From the NCBI RefSeq assembly GCF_900129505.1, contig NZ_LT670818.1, forward strand, positions 248,001-312,000: a stretch of DNA of 64,000 nt, written 5' to 3'. This document shows, one piece after another, positions 17,063 through 26,278 of the stretch. The DNA is from Bradyrhizobium erythrophlei (GTDB lineage Bacteria > Pseudomonadota > Alphaproteobacteria > Rhizobiales > Xanthobacteraceae). Position 1 is the stretch's first letter. Every line of letters starts with the position of its first letter. The notes under the pieces were generated by a model. The model saw nothing but the letters and a program-made list of their open reading frames with translations. It was not told the origin of the DNA and did not search any database. Both the position numbers and the translations under genes were made by a program.

Positions 17063-17511
17063 CAGCACCGCCTTTTGCGAAGACGTCGCGGCGCTCGCTG
17101 GCGCGACTCCCCTCCCCCCGCTTGCGGCGGGGAGGGGTCGGGGGTGGGGGGTCTATCGGCGTTCGCCACTGCATCGATGCTTGCGAGAACGCCGGACATG
17201 TTTTCGCCGAGCTCGTTGTTCCAGAACCGCAACGCGCGGTAGCCATTGGCCTCGAGATATCGAGTGCGTGCCTCGTCGGAGCTACTGAGCGAATGCTGAC
17301 CGCCATCGAGTTCGATGACAAGCTTCAGCTGATGGCTGGCGAAGTCCGCAAAGTACGGACCGATGGTCGCCTGGCGCCGAAAGTGATGTGGCTTGAATGG
17401 AGGTTGTCGCAAATGTTGCCAAAGCTTCTTTTCAGCTTCGGTCGCGTCGCGACGCAAAGCTCGAGCGCGTGGCACGCGGGGGTCGGCCGGACGCTGTGGT
17501 GTCTGTGTCAT
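17062..17511 (-). CDS. DUF559 endonuclease-domain protein between glyQ and glyS, 149 aa
   Basis: The core (about residues 14-115) is a DUF559/Vsr-like restriction-endonuclease fold: [46 protein letters not shown] and [11 protein letters not shown]. The expected catalytic D-ELDGGQH residues are present. The last about 30 residues ([14 protein letters not shown] onward) are encoded by a family D palindrome, so the original C-terminus was probably replaced or extended. The stop overlaps the glyS start (TGATG), implying translational coupling. Another family D copy covers the start region. Its biological role is unknown. Confidence 0.82.
   Translation of the reverse strand: MTQTPQRPADPRVPRARALRRDATEAEKKLWQHLRQPPFKPHHFRRQATIGPYFADFASHQLKLVIELDGGQHSLSSSDEARTRYLEANGYRALRFWNNELGENMSGVLASIDAVANADRPPTPDPSPPQAGGGESRQRAPRRLRKRRC
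17104..17151. repeat. GC-rich palindromic repeat, family D (3' end of DUF559 gene)
   Basis: CCCCTCCCCCCGCTTGCGG is followed by CGGGGAGGGGTCGGGGGTGG. It is translated as the C-terminal tail of the DUF559 protein. It differs from the copy inside glyS mainly in the distal arm. Confidence 0.85.
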
Positions 17512-17571
17512 CCACCCCCCACCCCCGACCCCTCCCCGCCACTCGCTGCGCTCGCGGGGGGAGGGGAGCAG
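17511..17571. repeat. GC-rich palindromic repeat, family D (upstream of DUF559 gene)
   Basis: It is in the opposite orientation to the copy at 17104-17151: CCACCCCCGACCCCTCCCCG, a loop ACTCGCTGCGCTCGCG, then GGGGGAGGGG. The DUF559 coding region is thus bracketed by two inverted copies about 360 bp apart. Confidence 0.85.
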
Positions 17572-17609
17572 ATACGTGCTCGCTGAGATGTTCAATTCCA
17601 AAATCGCAA

Positions 17610-18557
17610 TCACGACGGAACGCCCGTAACCGGCCCGCCCGCCTCGGTGTGCACCCAGGCTTCGCCGCAGGCCTTCGCCAGTTCGCGCACGCGCATGATG
17701 TAGCTCTGCCGCTCCGTCACCGAGATCACGCCGCGGGCGTCGAGCAGATTGAAGACGTGGCTTGCCTTGATGCACTGGTCATAGGCCGGCAGCGCCATCA
17801 GATGCGCCTCGCGCTTGCCGTCTTTCCAGCCCGCGTCCAGATATTTTCGGCAGGCTTCTTCGGCCATCGAAAACTGCTTGAACAGCATGTCGGCGTCGGA
17901 GTGTTCAAAGTTGTGCCGCGAATATTCCTGCTCGGCCTGCAGGAACACGTCGCCGTAGGAGACCTTGTCGGCGCCGTCGCGGCCGTTGAAATTGAGGTCG
18001 TAGACGCGGTCGACGCCCTGCACATACATCGCGAGCCGCTCGAGCCCGTAGGTGAGCTCGCCCGCCACGGGAGCGCATTCGACGCCGGCAACCTGCTGGA
18101 AGTAGGTGAACTGCGAGACTTCCATGCCGTCGCACCAGCATTCCCAGCCCAGGCCCCAGGCGCCCAGTGTCGGGCTTTCCCAGTCGTCCTCGACGAAGCG
18201 GATGTCGTGCAGATGCGAATCGATGCCGATCGCGGCGAGCGACTTCAGGTAAAGCTCCTGCAGGTCCGGCGGCGACGGCTTGATGATCACCTGGAACTGG
18301 TAATAGTGCTGCAGCCGGTTGGGATTTTCGCCATAGCGGCCATCCTTCGGCCGGCGCGACGGCTGCACATAGGCCGCCTTCCAGGGTTTCGGCCCGAGCG
18401 CGCGCAAGGTGGTGGCCGGATGAAACGTGCCGGCGCCCATTTCCATGTCGTAGGGCTGCAGGATCACGCAGCCCTGATCCGCCCAGAACCGCTGCAGGGC
18501 CAGAATAAACCCCTGGAACGAGCGTTCCGGGCGCATGTGCGGAGGCAGGGAATCCAT
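17610..18557 (-). CDS. glyQ: Glycyl-tRNA synthetase alpha subunit GlyQ, 315 aa
   Basis: This is the catalytic class II chain of the tetrameric glycyl-tRNA synthetase. Highly conserved blocks are visible: [68 protein letters not shown] and [23 protein letters not shown] 18557 ([14 protein letters not shown]) was chosen; the frame continues upstream to 18671 without family resemblance. It is co-oriented with the DUF559 gene and glyS and is presumably the operon's first gene. The 18558-18975 gap upstream shows no gene or clear structure. Confidence 0.96.
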   Translation of the reverse strand: MDSLPPHMRPERSFQGFILALQRFWADQGCVILQPYDMEMGAGTFHPATTLRALGPKPWKAAYVQPSRRPKDGRYGENPNRLQHYYQFQVIIKPSPPDLQELYLKSLAAIGIDSHLHDIRFVEDDWESPTLGAWGLGWECWCDGMEVSQFTYFQQVAGVECAPVAGELTYGLERLAMYVQGVDRVYDLNFNGRDGADKVSYGDVFLQAEQEYSRHNFEHSDADMLFKQFSMAEEACRKYLDAGWKDGKREAHLMALPAYDQCIKASHVFNLLDARGVISVTERQSYIMRVRELAKACGEAWVHTEAGGPVTGVPS

Positions 18558-18975
18558 CGTCAAATCAGTCTTTGCTGAGGGGAAAGCGCGCGGGACCGTA
18601 TCGGCGGGGGGACCGGGAATCAAGGCAATGGGGGGCGGGATTTGCCGCCAAACTGCCGCCGGTCGCAACAATTGCCGGGATTGGGGATAGGCGCCGCTGA
18701 CCAGCCCCGCGCGACGGCGGCCCGCGCCAGGCGGCTCGTTAGCAATTGAGGCCTATCAAGGCGGAACTTCGAGAGGCCGGGATACTCCACTCTTCGTACT
18801 TGGCCCCTCGAAGATCGGCTCTCAGGTTCGTGATCTCTCTCGATTGCTTTGTGAGGCACGAAAGCCGGGGCGTCCGATAAGACGAACCAGCTCCAAGCTT
18901 GCACGCCGGTTCTCAGGGGTGATGCCCCACCCCGAGGCCGGCGCAGATATTTTCAGCCTGAATTCGCAGACCCGA

Positions 18976-19188
18976 TCAGCCCGGCCGGTAGGCGCCGGTG
19001 GTGGGATCCCGCCGCAGCGTCGGAATATCACCCGATCGTGCAGCTTCGGCGACCCGCGCACGGCGCGCCTCTTCCAGTTCTCTGTTTACCCGCACGGCGG
19101 TGCGGTAGGCCCAGCGGACCACGGCCAGCCCACCCAGGGCGCCCGCAAATGCGATCAGCGGCGGCATCGGTCGATCCTTGTCGTTCAT
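18976..19188 (-). CDS. Small single-pass membrane protein, 70 aa
   Basis: A short polar N-terminus (MNDKDRPMPP) precedes one hydrophobic segment (about residues 11-26, IAFAGALGGLAVVRWAY) and a charged helix rich in Arg and Glu (RTAVRVNRELEEARRARVAE), ending in TTGAYRPG. I recognise no named domain. It resembles short conserved rhizobial membrane proteins. It is co-oriented with, and downstream of, the S49 peptidase gene with an 88-bp gap. Confidence 0.65.
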   Translation of the reverse strand: MNDKDRPMPPLIAFAGALGGLAVVRWAYRTAVRVNRELEEARRARVAEAARSGDIPTLRRDPTTGAYRPG

Positions 19189-19276
19189 ACGTCACGCCCC
19201 ACGCCTGCATTGTCGCGCAAGCTGGCCCCGCCTGCAATCGCCCTGCCCGAGACTAAATGGCGCGCTAAATTCGCTG

Positions 19277-20188
19277 TTAGAATCCGAATTTGGCCCAAAT
19301 TGCCCGGCTTTCCAGCGCCGAGATCAATTCGTCCGGCAGGCCCGCGATACCTTCCAGCGAAGCGAGCGTGCCCGCGCCGGCGGATCTGCGGCCGAGCAGG
19401 CCGGACAGCAAGCCGCCCGAAGGCGCGATCAGTGGCGTCAGCACCTTCTCGCCAAAGCGGGCGCGCAGCGTCGCGCGCAGATCGCCGATCTGATCCGCCA
19501 GGCCCAGCGACACCGCGGTTTCTCCCGCCCAATATTCGCCGGTGAAGAGGACATCGTCGGCGCCCTTGAGGCGAGAGCCCCGGCTCTGTTTGACCAGCGC
19601 GATGAAGATCGCATGGATCTCGCGTTGAAGCGCCTTGAGGCGCGCGACATCGTCGGGGTTTTCGGGAAGGAACGGATCGAGCATCGCCTTGTGCGCGCCC
19701 GCCGTATAGAGCCTGCGTTCGACGCCGATCTTCCCGATCAGCTCCTGGAATCCGAAGGAGCCGCCGACCACGCCGATCGAGCCCAGGATCGACGACGGAT
19801 CGCAGAAGATTTCATCGCCGGCGCAGGCGATCATGTAGCCGCCAGAGGCCGCGACATCTTCCACGAAAACCAGCACGGGCAATTGCTTTTCCGCCGCAAG
19901 CTGCCTGATCCGCAGATAGATCTGGCGCGACTGTACCGGCGAACCGCCGGGGGAATTGATCACCAGCGCCACGGCCTTGGCATGCCTGATGGCAAACGCG
20001 CGCTCCAGCGTCCTGGCGACGCCCGCCAGCGACATGCCCGGCCGCAGCGGCGTTACCGCTCCGATCAGGCCGGACAGCCGGACCACGGGCACGACCGTGG
20101 TCCCCGGCCGCAGGCGAGCCGGAAGGAAGCCCATCAGCCAGTCGAGCAGGCCAGCCCCTCCTCCGCGGTCGCCACTTTGTTCTGTCAT
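19277..20188 (-). CDS. S49 family (SppA/SohB-like) serine peptidase, 303 aa
   Basis: Signal-peptide-peptidase-type Ser/Lys protease. Motifs in order: LVINSPGGSPVQSRQIY, FVEDVAASGGYMIACAGDEI with the nucleophile Ser near 115, SILGSIGVVGG, and the general-base Lys near 166 in YTAGAHKAMLDPF. The short length and single domain match the small bacterial SppA forms. The N-terminus has only a weak hydrophobic segment (LLDWLMGFLP), so membrane attachment is uncertain. It probably degrades cleaved signal peptides or membrane-associated fragments. Confidence 0.92.
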   Translation of the reverse strand: MTEQSGDRGGGAGLLDWLMGFLPARLRPGTTVVPVVRLSGLIGAVTPLRPGMSLAGVARTLERAFAIRHAKAVALVINSPGGSPVQSRQIYLRIRQLAAEKQLPVLVFVEDVAASGGYMIACAGDEIFCDPSSILGSIGVVGGSFGFQELIGKIGVERRLYTAGAHKAMLDPFLPENPDDVARLKALQREIHAIFIALVKQSRGSRLKGADDVLFTGEYWAGETAVSLGLADQIGDLRATLRARFGEKVLTPLIAPSGGLLSGLLGRRSAGAGTLASLEGIAGLPDELISALESRAIWAKFGF

Positions 20189-20311
20189 GCGCTCACCTCA
20201 AATTTAACCATTTCTTATTCTCATACTGACATTCCATGTGTGCCGGTTAACCGGAATGGAACGCCATTTGCATCGCAGCCGTTGTGCTGCAATGGCGCAG
20301 CGGAGAAAGTC

Positions 20312-20410
20312 ATGAAAATCTATCTGCTGGTGATGCTGATCGGTACCCTCTTGGCCGCAATTCACTTCACTTCCGCGCCAAAACAGGACTCCAACAGCCT
20401 TCCGCAATAG
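20312..20410 (+). CDS. Very small secreted or membrane peptide, 32 aa
   Basis: The ATG has GGAGAAAGT just upstream, an excellent ribosome site. The product is MKIYLLVMLIGTLLAAIHF followed by a short polar tail (TSAPKQDSNSLPQ). It has one hydrophobic segment with an N-terminal Lys and could be a signal peptide or a single-pass micropeptide. The preceding intergenic DNA contains the perfect palindrome CCGGTTAACCGG at 20243-20254. No homologue is known to me; the ribosome site and composition are the evidence. Confidence 0.55.
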   Translation: MKIYLLVMLIGTLLAAIHFTSAPKQDSNSLPQ

Positions 20411-20445
20411 CCGGTTCCATTGACGGCCTGAGCGATCGGCCGGTT

Positions 20446-21210
20446 TCAAGGCTTAGCCAGCGGCAATATCCCCTTCCCGGCCAGGATCTCCTGAACCCAT
20501 TTATTGGGCACAGTTGCCCTCTCATTAAGCATCAACGCAGGGTAGATTTCCGTCGGCGCCCGGCCGCTCTTGATGGCGCGAATCAGCACGCGATTGGCTG
20601 GTATCGCCGGGTCACCATGGACCGGCAGAATCTTGAAACTTCCGAAGCCGCGATCGAGTGACGCCAGCACCTCGGCAATGCCGTCGGCGCGCCAGATCAA
20701 TGTTAGCACGCCGCCGGATTTCAGGATCCGCCGGCTCGCATGAACCCAGCTCGTTAGCGTCGTCGGCCTCGCCACATGCGCCGATACGCGTGCCTTGTCC
20801 GGCGAGGCGGGGTGCCGCGCCGGATCATTGAACGGCGGATTCATCAGCACGACATCGGCGCTGTCGGGAGCAAGACCCGCATCCGCAAAGGCGCTCGCCT
20901 CCGATGTCACGTCCAGCACGATCACATCGGCGGCAATGGCGTTGGCAGCCGCATTGACTCGCGCGAGCTCTGCGAGACCAACGTCGATCTCGACCAGAGC
21001 GAGCCTGATTTCAGAGACCCGTTTGGCGAGCGCGAGACCGGCGGCGCCGACGCCGGCACCGAATTCGACGACGCGGTCGCCGGGACGCACCGCCGTCGCC
21101 GCCGCCAGCAGCATCGCATCATGGCCGGCGCGGTGGCCCGATTTCGGTTGCCGCAGACGCAATTGGCCGCCGAGAAATGCATCCTCGGTGAAGCCTGCGG
21201 AATCAGTCAT
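20446..21210 (-). CDS. TrmN6-like class I methyltransferase, 254 aa
   Basis: The SAM-binding motif is VVEFGAGVGAAGLALA (about 47-62), and the N6-adenine/amine methyltransferase signature NPPFN is near residue 124. The N-terminus (GGQLRLRQPKSGHRAGHDAMLLA) matches the tRNA1(Val) adenine-37 N6-methyltransferase group (TrmN6/YfiC). The likely target is therefore tRNA, but other substrates are possible. Its ATG overlaps the stop of the DUF2007 gene by eight bases, so the two are one operon. Confidence 0.87.
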   Translation of the reverse strand: MTDSAGFTEDAFLGGQLRLRQPKSGHRAGHDAMLLAAATAVRPGDRVVEFGAGVGAAGLALAKRVSEIRLALVEIDVGLAELARVNAAANAIAADVIVLDVTSEASAFADAGLAPDSADVVLMNPPFNDPARHPASPDKARVSAHVARPTTLTSWVHASRRILKSGGVLTLIWRADGIAEVLASLDRGFGSFKILPVHGDPAIPANRVLIRAIKSGRAPTEIYPALMLNERATVPNKWVQEILAGKGILPLAKP

Positions 21211-21430
21211 CGGCCCGCAATTCGTGGGCTAGGCCCGCATCGCTCAGAAGCTGGCGCGCCTGCCGGTTGTCGTCCTCATGGACCAGGATCCGGCGCGGCA
21301 GCACGCCGAGCGAGCCTTCGATGATGCTCATGTTCTGATCCAGCACCAGATGATGGATATTGGCGCCGTCGAGCAGCGCTCCGACCGCCGAAACCAGCAC
21401 GATATCGTTGGTTCGAACCAATTCCCGCAA
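21203..21430 (-). CDS. DUF2007 protein, 75 aa, TTG start
   Basis: The product is LRELVRTNDIVLVSAVGALL, then GANIHHLVLDQNMSIIEGS, PRRILVHEDD and RQARQLLSDAGL. This is the DUF2007 pattern, a small putative signal-transducing alpha/beta domain related to PII-like folds. The start is inferred as TTG at 21430 because AGGAG lies about eight bases upstream and the family begins at exactly this point (xxELLRTND). It overlaps the next gene by eight bases. It diverges from the polyprenyl synthase, 132 bp away. Confidence 0.82.
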   Translation of the reverse strand: MRELVRTNDIVLVSAVGALLDGANIHHLVLDQNMSIIEGSLGVLPRRILVHEDDNRQARQLLSDAGLAHELRADD

Positions 21431-21562
21431 TTGTGGCACTCCTGTTTCGCACGATCTTGCGGCCGCATGCGGCTTTTCGACCGCACCGTGCCCTTGCCGC
21501 GTTCCCCGGCACTTTCTATTGTAGTGCAGGATAGTGCTATTTGGGCAAAAGTGGAGACCAGC

Positions 21563-22573
21563 GTGGCGGTTATTGTACCCTTCGAGAGCCCGGCAAGCGC
21601 TTCGATCGACGAACTGGTCGCGCTTGTCGCTCCCGATATGGCGCGCGTCAACGCCACGATCCTGTCGCGGACCGGCTCGGAAGTCACCATGATCCCCGAG
21701 GTCGCCAACCACCTGATCTCCTCAGGGGGAAAGCGGCTGCGCCCGATGCTGACGCTGGCGATGGCCGGTCTCTCCGGTTACAGCGGCGACGGCCATATCA
21801 AGCTCGCCGCCTCGGTCGAATTCATGCATACCGCCACGCTTCTGCATGACGACGTGGTCGACGAAAGCGAATTGCGGCGCGGCAAGCTGTCGGCGCGCAT
21901 GCTGTGGGGCAACGAGGCCAGCGTTCTCGTCGGCGACTTCCTGCTCGGCCAGGCCTTCCGGATGATGGTCGAGGTCGGCTCGCTGCGCGCGCTCGACATT
22001 TTATCATCGGCCGCGGCGACGATCGCGGAAGGCGAAGTGATGCAACTCGCCGCGGCCAAGAACACCGCGACCACCGAGGACGAATATCTCGCGGTGATCC
22101 GCGGCAAGACCGCCGAGCTGTTTGCCGCGGCCTGCGAGGTCGGCCCCGTGATCGCCAACCGTCCGAAGGCCGAACAGACCGCGTGCCGCTCGGTCGGCAT
22201 GAATCTCGGCATCGCGTTCCAGCTCGTCGACGACGTGCTGGACTACGGCGGCAAGGCCGCAAAGCTCGGCAAGAACATCGGCGACGATTTCCGCGAGGGC
22301 AAGATCACGCTGCCGGTGGTGCTGGCGTTCCGCCGCGGCAACGACAGCGAGCGCGCGTTCTGGGTCAAGGCGCTGGAACGCGGCGAGATCGGCGACGCCG
22401 ATCTCGATCACGCCATCGGCCTGATGACCAAGCACCGCGCGCTGGAAGACACCATCAACCGCGCCCAGCATTACGGCGCGATGGCGGTCGACGCGCTGGC
22501 GCTGTTTCCGGCCTCTGCGATGAAAACCGCGCTCGAGCAGGTGGTGGCGTTCTGCCTGGCGAGGTCGTATTAG
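21563..22573 (+). CDS. Polyprenyl (octa-/decaprenyl) diphosphate synthase, 336 aa
   Basis: Long-chain trans-prenyltransferase supplying the ubiquinone side chain. The first Asp-rich motif, LLHDDVVDESELRRG (Asp near 96), and the second, LVDDVLDYGG (near 223), are intact, as are GGKRLRPML and GDFLLGQAF. The GTG start at 21563 has GGAG six bases upstream; longer frames upstream are not protein-like. Chain length cannot be read reliably; in this lineage decaprenyl (Q10) is expected. The LysE gene starts two bases after the stop, so they are probably co-transcribed. Confidence 0.93.
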   Translation: MAVIVPFESPASASIDELVALVAPDMARVNATILSRTGSEVTMIPEVANHLISSGGKRLRPMLTLAMAGLSGYSGDGHIKLAASVEFMHTATLLHDDVVDESELRRGKLSARMLWGNEASVLVGDFLLGQAFRMMVEVGSLRALDILSSAAATIAEGEVMQLAAAKNTATTEDEYLAVIRGKTAELFAAACEVGPVIANRPKAEQTACRSVGMNLGIAFQLVDDVLDYGGKAAKLGKNIGDDFREGKITLPVVLAFRRGNDSERAFWVKALERGEIGDADLDHAIGLMTKHRALEDTINRAQHYGAMAVDALALFPASAMKTALEQVVAFCLARSY

Positions 22574-22575
22574 CG

Positions 22576-23214
22576 GTGGGTGACGCGCAACTTTCGCTGT
22601 TCCTGCTGGCCGCGCTGGTCATTGCCGTCATCCCCGGTCCCGGCATTTTCTACGTGGCGTCACGTACGCTCTCGGGCGGCAGACAGGCCGGTATTGCATC
22701 GACGTTCGGGACGGCGCTGGGCGGGCTTGTGCACGTTGTCGCAGGCAGCCTCGGTGTCTCCGCGATCATCCTGGCAAGCGCGCAGCTATTTACGGCGCTC
22801 AAGCTGATCGGCGCCCTTTATCTGGTCTGGCTCGGCATCAAGACCTTTCGCGAAGCAGGCAATCGGTCGCCTGAACCGATCGGCCCGACCGGAGCGGCGC
22901 ACGCATTTCGGGAAGGCGTGCTGGTCGAGGCGCTGAATCCCAAGACCGCGGCTTTCTTTCTGGCGTTCATTCCGCAATTCCTGAACCCGGCGGCCGGCTA
23001 CCCCGCGCTCCAGTTCATCGCCTTCGGCCTGACCTCGGTGGCGCTGAACACCTGCGCCGACATCGTCGTGGTGATGTTGGCCGCGAGGGCCCGCGCAACT
23101 CTGGTGAGCAGACCACGCTTCATTCAGCGCTTGAGACAGGGCTCGGGGCTTTTCATCGCCGGGCTCGGAATTTCGCTCGCGCTCGCGCGGCGGCCGGTCA
23201 CCGCCTGGAGCTAG
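22576..23214 (+). CDS. LysE/RhtB-family amino-acid exporter, 212 aa
   Basis: The protein has six hydrophobic segments. The LysE signature is IAVIPGPGIFYVASRTLSGG near residues 16-35, followed by GTALGGLVHVVAGSLG and ALNPKTAAFFLAFIPQF near 115-131. The family exports amino acids such as homoserine, threonine or lysine across the inner membrane. The start is a GTG two bases after the polyprenyl synthase stop. The last four bases overlap the convergent ispE stop, leaving no room for a terminator. Confidence 0.9.
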   Translation: MGDAQLSLFLLAALVIAVIPGPGIFYVASRTLSGGRQAGIASTFGTALGGLVHVVAGSLGVSAIILASAQLFTALKLIGALYLVWLGIKTFREAGNRSPEPIGPTGAAHAFREGVLVEALNPKTAAFFLAFIPQFLNPAAGYPALQFIAFGLTSVALNTCADIVVVMLAARARATLVSRPRFIQRLRQGSGLFIAGLGISLALARRPVTAWS

Positions 23215-24095
23215 CTCAGCGTTCCCGCGTGCACCCACCAGCCGGGGTGATCGAGCTGGATCTGCTGCGCCGCGCGCTGCGCCTCGGCGGTATTCTCATA
23301 GACCGCAAAGCAGGTCGCGCCTGAGCCCGACATCCGCGCCAGCCACGCCCCATTGGTCGCATTGAGCGCGGCGATGACCCCGCCGATCACGGGCTGAATG
23401 CGCGTGGCCGGGGCTTCGAGATCGTTGGTGCCGGCGGCGAGCGCCTCGACCCAGTCTTCAAGCGATGCACCGGTTTCCGGCCAGCTGGCCGCATCGATCA
23501 CGTCGGCAAAGCCGACCAGCAGTTCGCCGCTGCGCAGGCCGAGCGCCTGGAACACGTCCCTGGTCGCGACGGGAATGCGCGGATTGACCATCACGCAAGG
23601 CATGATCGGCAGAGCGAGCGGCAGCAGCGTTTCGCCGACGCCGGTCATGACGCAGGCGCGCGATTCCAGGCAAACCGGCACGTCGGCGCCCGTCAGCCGC
23701 GCGACCTCGATCAGGCGGGAATCGTCGATGGCGAGATTGTTCGCCCGCGCCAGCAGTCGCAGCGCCGCGGCGGCATCGGCCGAACCGCCGCCAATTCCGG
23801 CCGCGACCGGCAGCACCTTGTCGAGTGTGAAACTGCCGACCTTCAGGTTGGCCACCCGCTCGCGGAGCAGCTGCGCGGCCTTGAACACGAGGTTATCGGC
23901 GGTTTCGCCGCAGGCCTGCGCCAGCGGCCCCGTGGTCACGAGATGCAGTTCGGATCCAACCGTCAGGCTCAGGCGGTCGGCGCAGTCGGCGAACGCCACC
24001 ATGCTTTCGAGGTCGTGATAGCCGTCGACCCGCCGTCCAACCACCCGCAGGGTCAGGTTGACTTTGGCACGCGCATGCTCGATCAGCGCCCCCAT
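23211..24095 (-). CDS. ispE: 4-diphosphocytidyl-2-C-methyl-D-erythritol kinase IspE, 294 aa
   Basis: GHMP kinase of the MEP isoprenoid pathway. Motifs: ARAKVNLTLRVVGRRVDGYH at the N-terminus (substrate-binding Lys and Asp/His), and the ATP-binding PVAAGIGGGSADAAAALRLL near 98-117. The C-terminal LARMSGSGATCFAVYE is the third GHMP motif. The gene converges on, and overlaps, the LysE exporter by four bases. With the polyprenyl synthase it places two isoprenoid steps side by side on opposite strands. Confidence 0.95.
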   Translation of the reverse strand: MGALIEHARAKVNLTLRVVGRRVDGYHDLESMVAFADCADRLSLTVGSELHLVTTGPLAQACGETADNLVFKAAQLLRERVANLKVGSFTLDKVLPVAAGIGGGSADAAAALRLLARANNLAIDDSRLIEVARLTGADVPVCLESRACVMTGVGETLLPLALPIMPCVMVNPRIPVATRDVFQALGLRSGELLVGFADVIDAASWPETGASLEDWVEALAAGTNDLEAPATRIQPVIGGVIAALNATNGAWLARMSGSGATCFAVYENTAEAQRAAQQIQLDHPGWWVHAGTLS

Positions 24096-24127
24096 TGGCG
24101 ATCAGTCCCTCGATCAGGCCTTCAAGA

Positions 24128-25909
24128 TCAGCCGCCCTTGCCGTCTTCTTTTTTCTTGTCCGCGGAGGTCACCGAGGAAGTGTCGTCGGGGAGGCCGTTC
24201 TCGATCTTGGCCTCGATCTTGGGCAGGTCTTCCGGCTCGGGCTTGAGGTCGCGGGCATGGGCCCACTGGAATTTCGCCTCCAGCGTGCGGCCGACGCGCC
24301 AATAGGCGTCGCCGAGATGGTCGTTGATGGTCGGGTCCTCGGGCTTGAGATCGATCGCGCGCTCGAGATTCTTCACCGCGTCGTCGTAATTGCCGATGCG
24401 GTAATAGGCCCAGCCCAGCGAGTCCACGATGTAGCCGTCATCCGGGCGCTGCTCGACGGCGCGCTTGATCATCTTCATGCCGTCGTCGAGATTGATGCCC
24501 TGATCGATCCACGAATAGCCGAGATAGTTCAGCACGTGCGGCTGCTCGGGCTGCAGCTCGAGCGCCTTGCGCATGTCGGCTTCGGCCTTGTTCCACGCCT
24601 TGGAGCGCTCCTCGCAGATGCCGCGATAGTAATAATAGACCCAGTTGTTCTTGTCGTTGGGATCGGGCATCGCCGCGATGCCCTGCGAATAGGTCTCGGC
24701 GCAATCGGCGAACTTCTTGCGGCCGCGCTCGATGTTGCCGAGCGCCATGATGGCCTCGATATCCTTCTTATCCTCCGCCGTGACGCCCTTGAGGATCTTG
24801 ATCGCCTCGTCGCTGCGGTCGGCGGCGTCGAGATCGGTCGCGAGCTGGATCTGCGCATTGCGCTTGAGCACCGAACTCGCCGGCATGCGCTCATAGACCT
24901 TGATCGCCATCTGCGGCTTCTTCACCGACTCGTAGAGATCGGCCAGCGACAACAGCGCCAGCGGATGGTTGGGCGCGAGGTACAGCGAAAGCTGCAGATA
25001 GACCAGCGCGAGATCCTCGCCGCCGCGGCGGGTCAGCGTCGCGCCGATGCCGTACAGCGCTTCGGCAGCGCCGGTCTGCGGCGAATCGACCAGCGGCTGC
25101 AGCTTCTTCCCGGCCCTGGTTTCGCGCAGATCTTCCTGCACCAGCGGATGCCGCGGCAGCTTCTTTTCGAAAGCCTCATAGACCGCCGTCGCCGCGGCAT
25201 TGTCCTTGTTGCGCGTCAGCCAGCGCGCATAGTCGTCGGCCACCCGCAGCATGCCGTCGTCGAGCTTGTAGGCCCGCTCGAGCCGCACGCCGGCGTCCTT
25301 GTCCTTGCCCGCGAGTTCGAGAATCATGCCGGAATGCAGGTCCTTGAAGATCGGATACCATTCCGGACCGGTCAGCTTGTCGATATTGGCGACCGCCGTC
25401 TTGGCGTCGCCGGCGCCGTAGCTGGCCCAGCCCGACAGCAGCGTCGCGACCAGATCCGTGATCGGCCCGCGGATCGACTGATTGATGTTCGATTGCGCGG
25501 AGGCGTATTTCTTCTGCTTCAGGTCGCGCACGCCGACCACCAGGCGAGCAACGCGATTGGTCTTGTCGATGGTCAGGATCCGTTCGGCGAGCTTGACGGC
25601 CTCGTCGATGTCGCCGTCCGCCAGCGACGAGATGAAGGCGCGGTCCAAGAGCTCGTTGTTCTTCGGATCGATGCGAAGCGCCGAGCGGTAGAACGCCGCC
25701 GCGGCCGCCGAGTCGCGCTCCACACTGGCATGCCGGGCCGCCAGATAGCTGCCGGACATCGTCAGCGATTTCATGTCATGGGAATTGGGAAACTGCGCCG
25801 AGTTGTCCGAGGGATGATCGGGCGTCTGGGCCGACAGCGAGCCCGGCACGGCGAGCGCGGTGAAGGCGACAGCGGCAATGGCCCAGCGATTGAAACGAAT
25901 GGAAATCAT
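24128..25909 (-). CDS. Tetratricopeptide repeat protein, exported, 593 aa
   Basis: A signal peptide (MISIRFNRWAIAAVAFTALA, cleavage after SLSAQ) precedes an all-helical protein with at least eight TPR-like units. Clear units near the C-terminus are VLNYLGYSWIDQGINLDDGM, YIVDSLGWAYYRIGNYDDAV, then LERAIDLKPEDPTINDHLGD and AYWRVGRTLEAKFQWAHA. The tail is Lys-rich (DKKKEDGKGG). Such proteins are periplasmic or outer-membrane-facing scaffolds; no specific partner is implied. It is 32 bp downstream of ispE's start on the same strand, so both may be one transcript. Confidence 0.88.
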   Translation of the reverse strand: MISIRFNRWAIAAVAFTALAVPGSLSAQTPDHPSDNSAQFPNSHDMKSLTMSGSYLAARHASVERDSAAAAAFYRSALRIDPKNNELLDRAFISSLADGDIDEAVKLAERILTIDKTNRVARLVVGVRDLKQKKYASAQSNINQSIRGPITDLVATLLSGWASYGAGDAKTAVANIDKLTGPEWYPIFKDLHSGMILELAGKDKDAGVRLERAYKLDDGMLRVADDYARWLTRNKDNAAATAVYEAFEKKLPRHPLVQEDLRETRAGKKLQPLVDSPQTGAAEALYGIGATLTRRGGEDLALVYLQLSLYLAPNHPLALLSLADLYESVKKPQMAIKVYERMPASSVLKRNAQIQLATDLDAADRSDEAIKILKGVTAEDKKDIEAIMALGNIERGRKKFADCAETYSQGIAAMPDPNDKNNWVYYYYRGICEERSKAWNKAEADMRKALELQPEQPHVLNYLGYSWIDQGINLDDGMKMIKRAVEQRPDDGYIVDSLGWAYYRIGNYDDAVKNLERAIDLKPEDPTINDHLGDAYWRVGRTLEAKFQWAHARDLKPEPEDLPKIEAKIENGLPDDTSSVTSADKKKEDGKGG

Positions 25910-26163
25910 CACGGTTCGCCTTAGCTCCAGGGATTTGCGGAAGATGCATTTACGCCAAGATGGATACGGCAAGATCTTGCGATCATTCTCGAATGCGAAC
26001 CCAACTGGCGGCATCAAGCCCGCTGACAATGCCGTGTTTGGCGTTCCACCGCAAGGATACGGGACGGCGAATTGATCGGCAGGACCACCCCGCCAGTCGC
26101 CCTCCGCCTGAAAACGCTTCCAGTGTGGCCGTATCGTGGCCGTCCTTTCCGCCGGGCCGGCGG

Positions 26164-26262
26164 CTTGAGCCCGTTCCGATTAAATCGGAACGGGCTCAAG
26201 TTATTTGTTTTGACGCGTTTTCTTGACGCGAACCGGTGTCCACTTCGCTGGAAAACGCTCTG
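26164..26262. repeat. Dispersed hairpin repeat, family C (copy 1)
   Basis: A perfect 17-bp stem (CTTGAGCCCGTTCCGAT, loop TAA, complementary arm) spans 26164-26200. It is followed by the constant tail TTGACGCG-TTTTCTTGACGCG-AACCGGTGTCCACTTCGCTGG-AAAACGCTCT. Relatives occur at 32121, 33086, 37533, 39530 and 52157. It lies between the end of ETF-QO and the TPR gene and may end the upstream transcript. Confidence 0.9.
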
Positions 26263-26278
26263 TCTCACACAATCGTGG

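Noticed and set aside
24095..25924. 609-codon forward frame opposite the TPR gene
   Set aside because: Shadow of a GC-rich gene; the reverse strand carries clear TPR units and a signal peptide.
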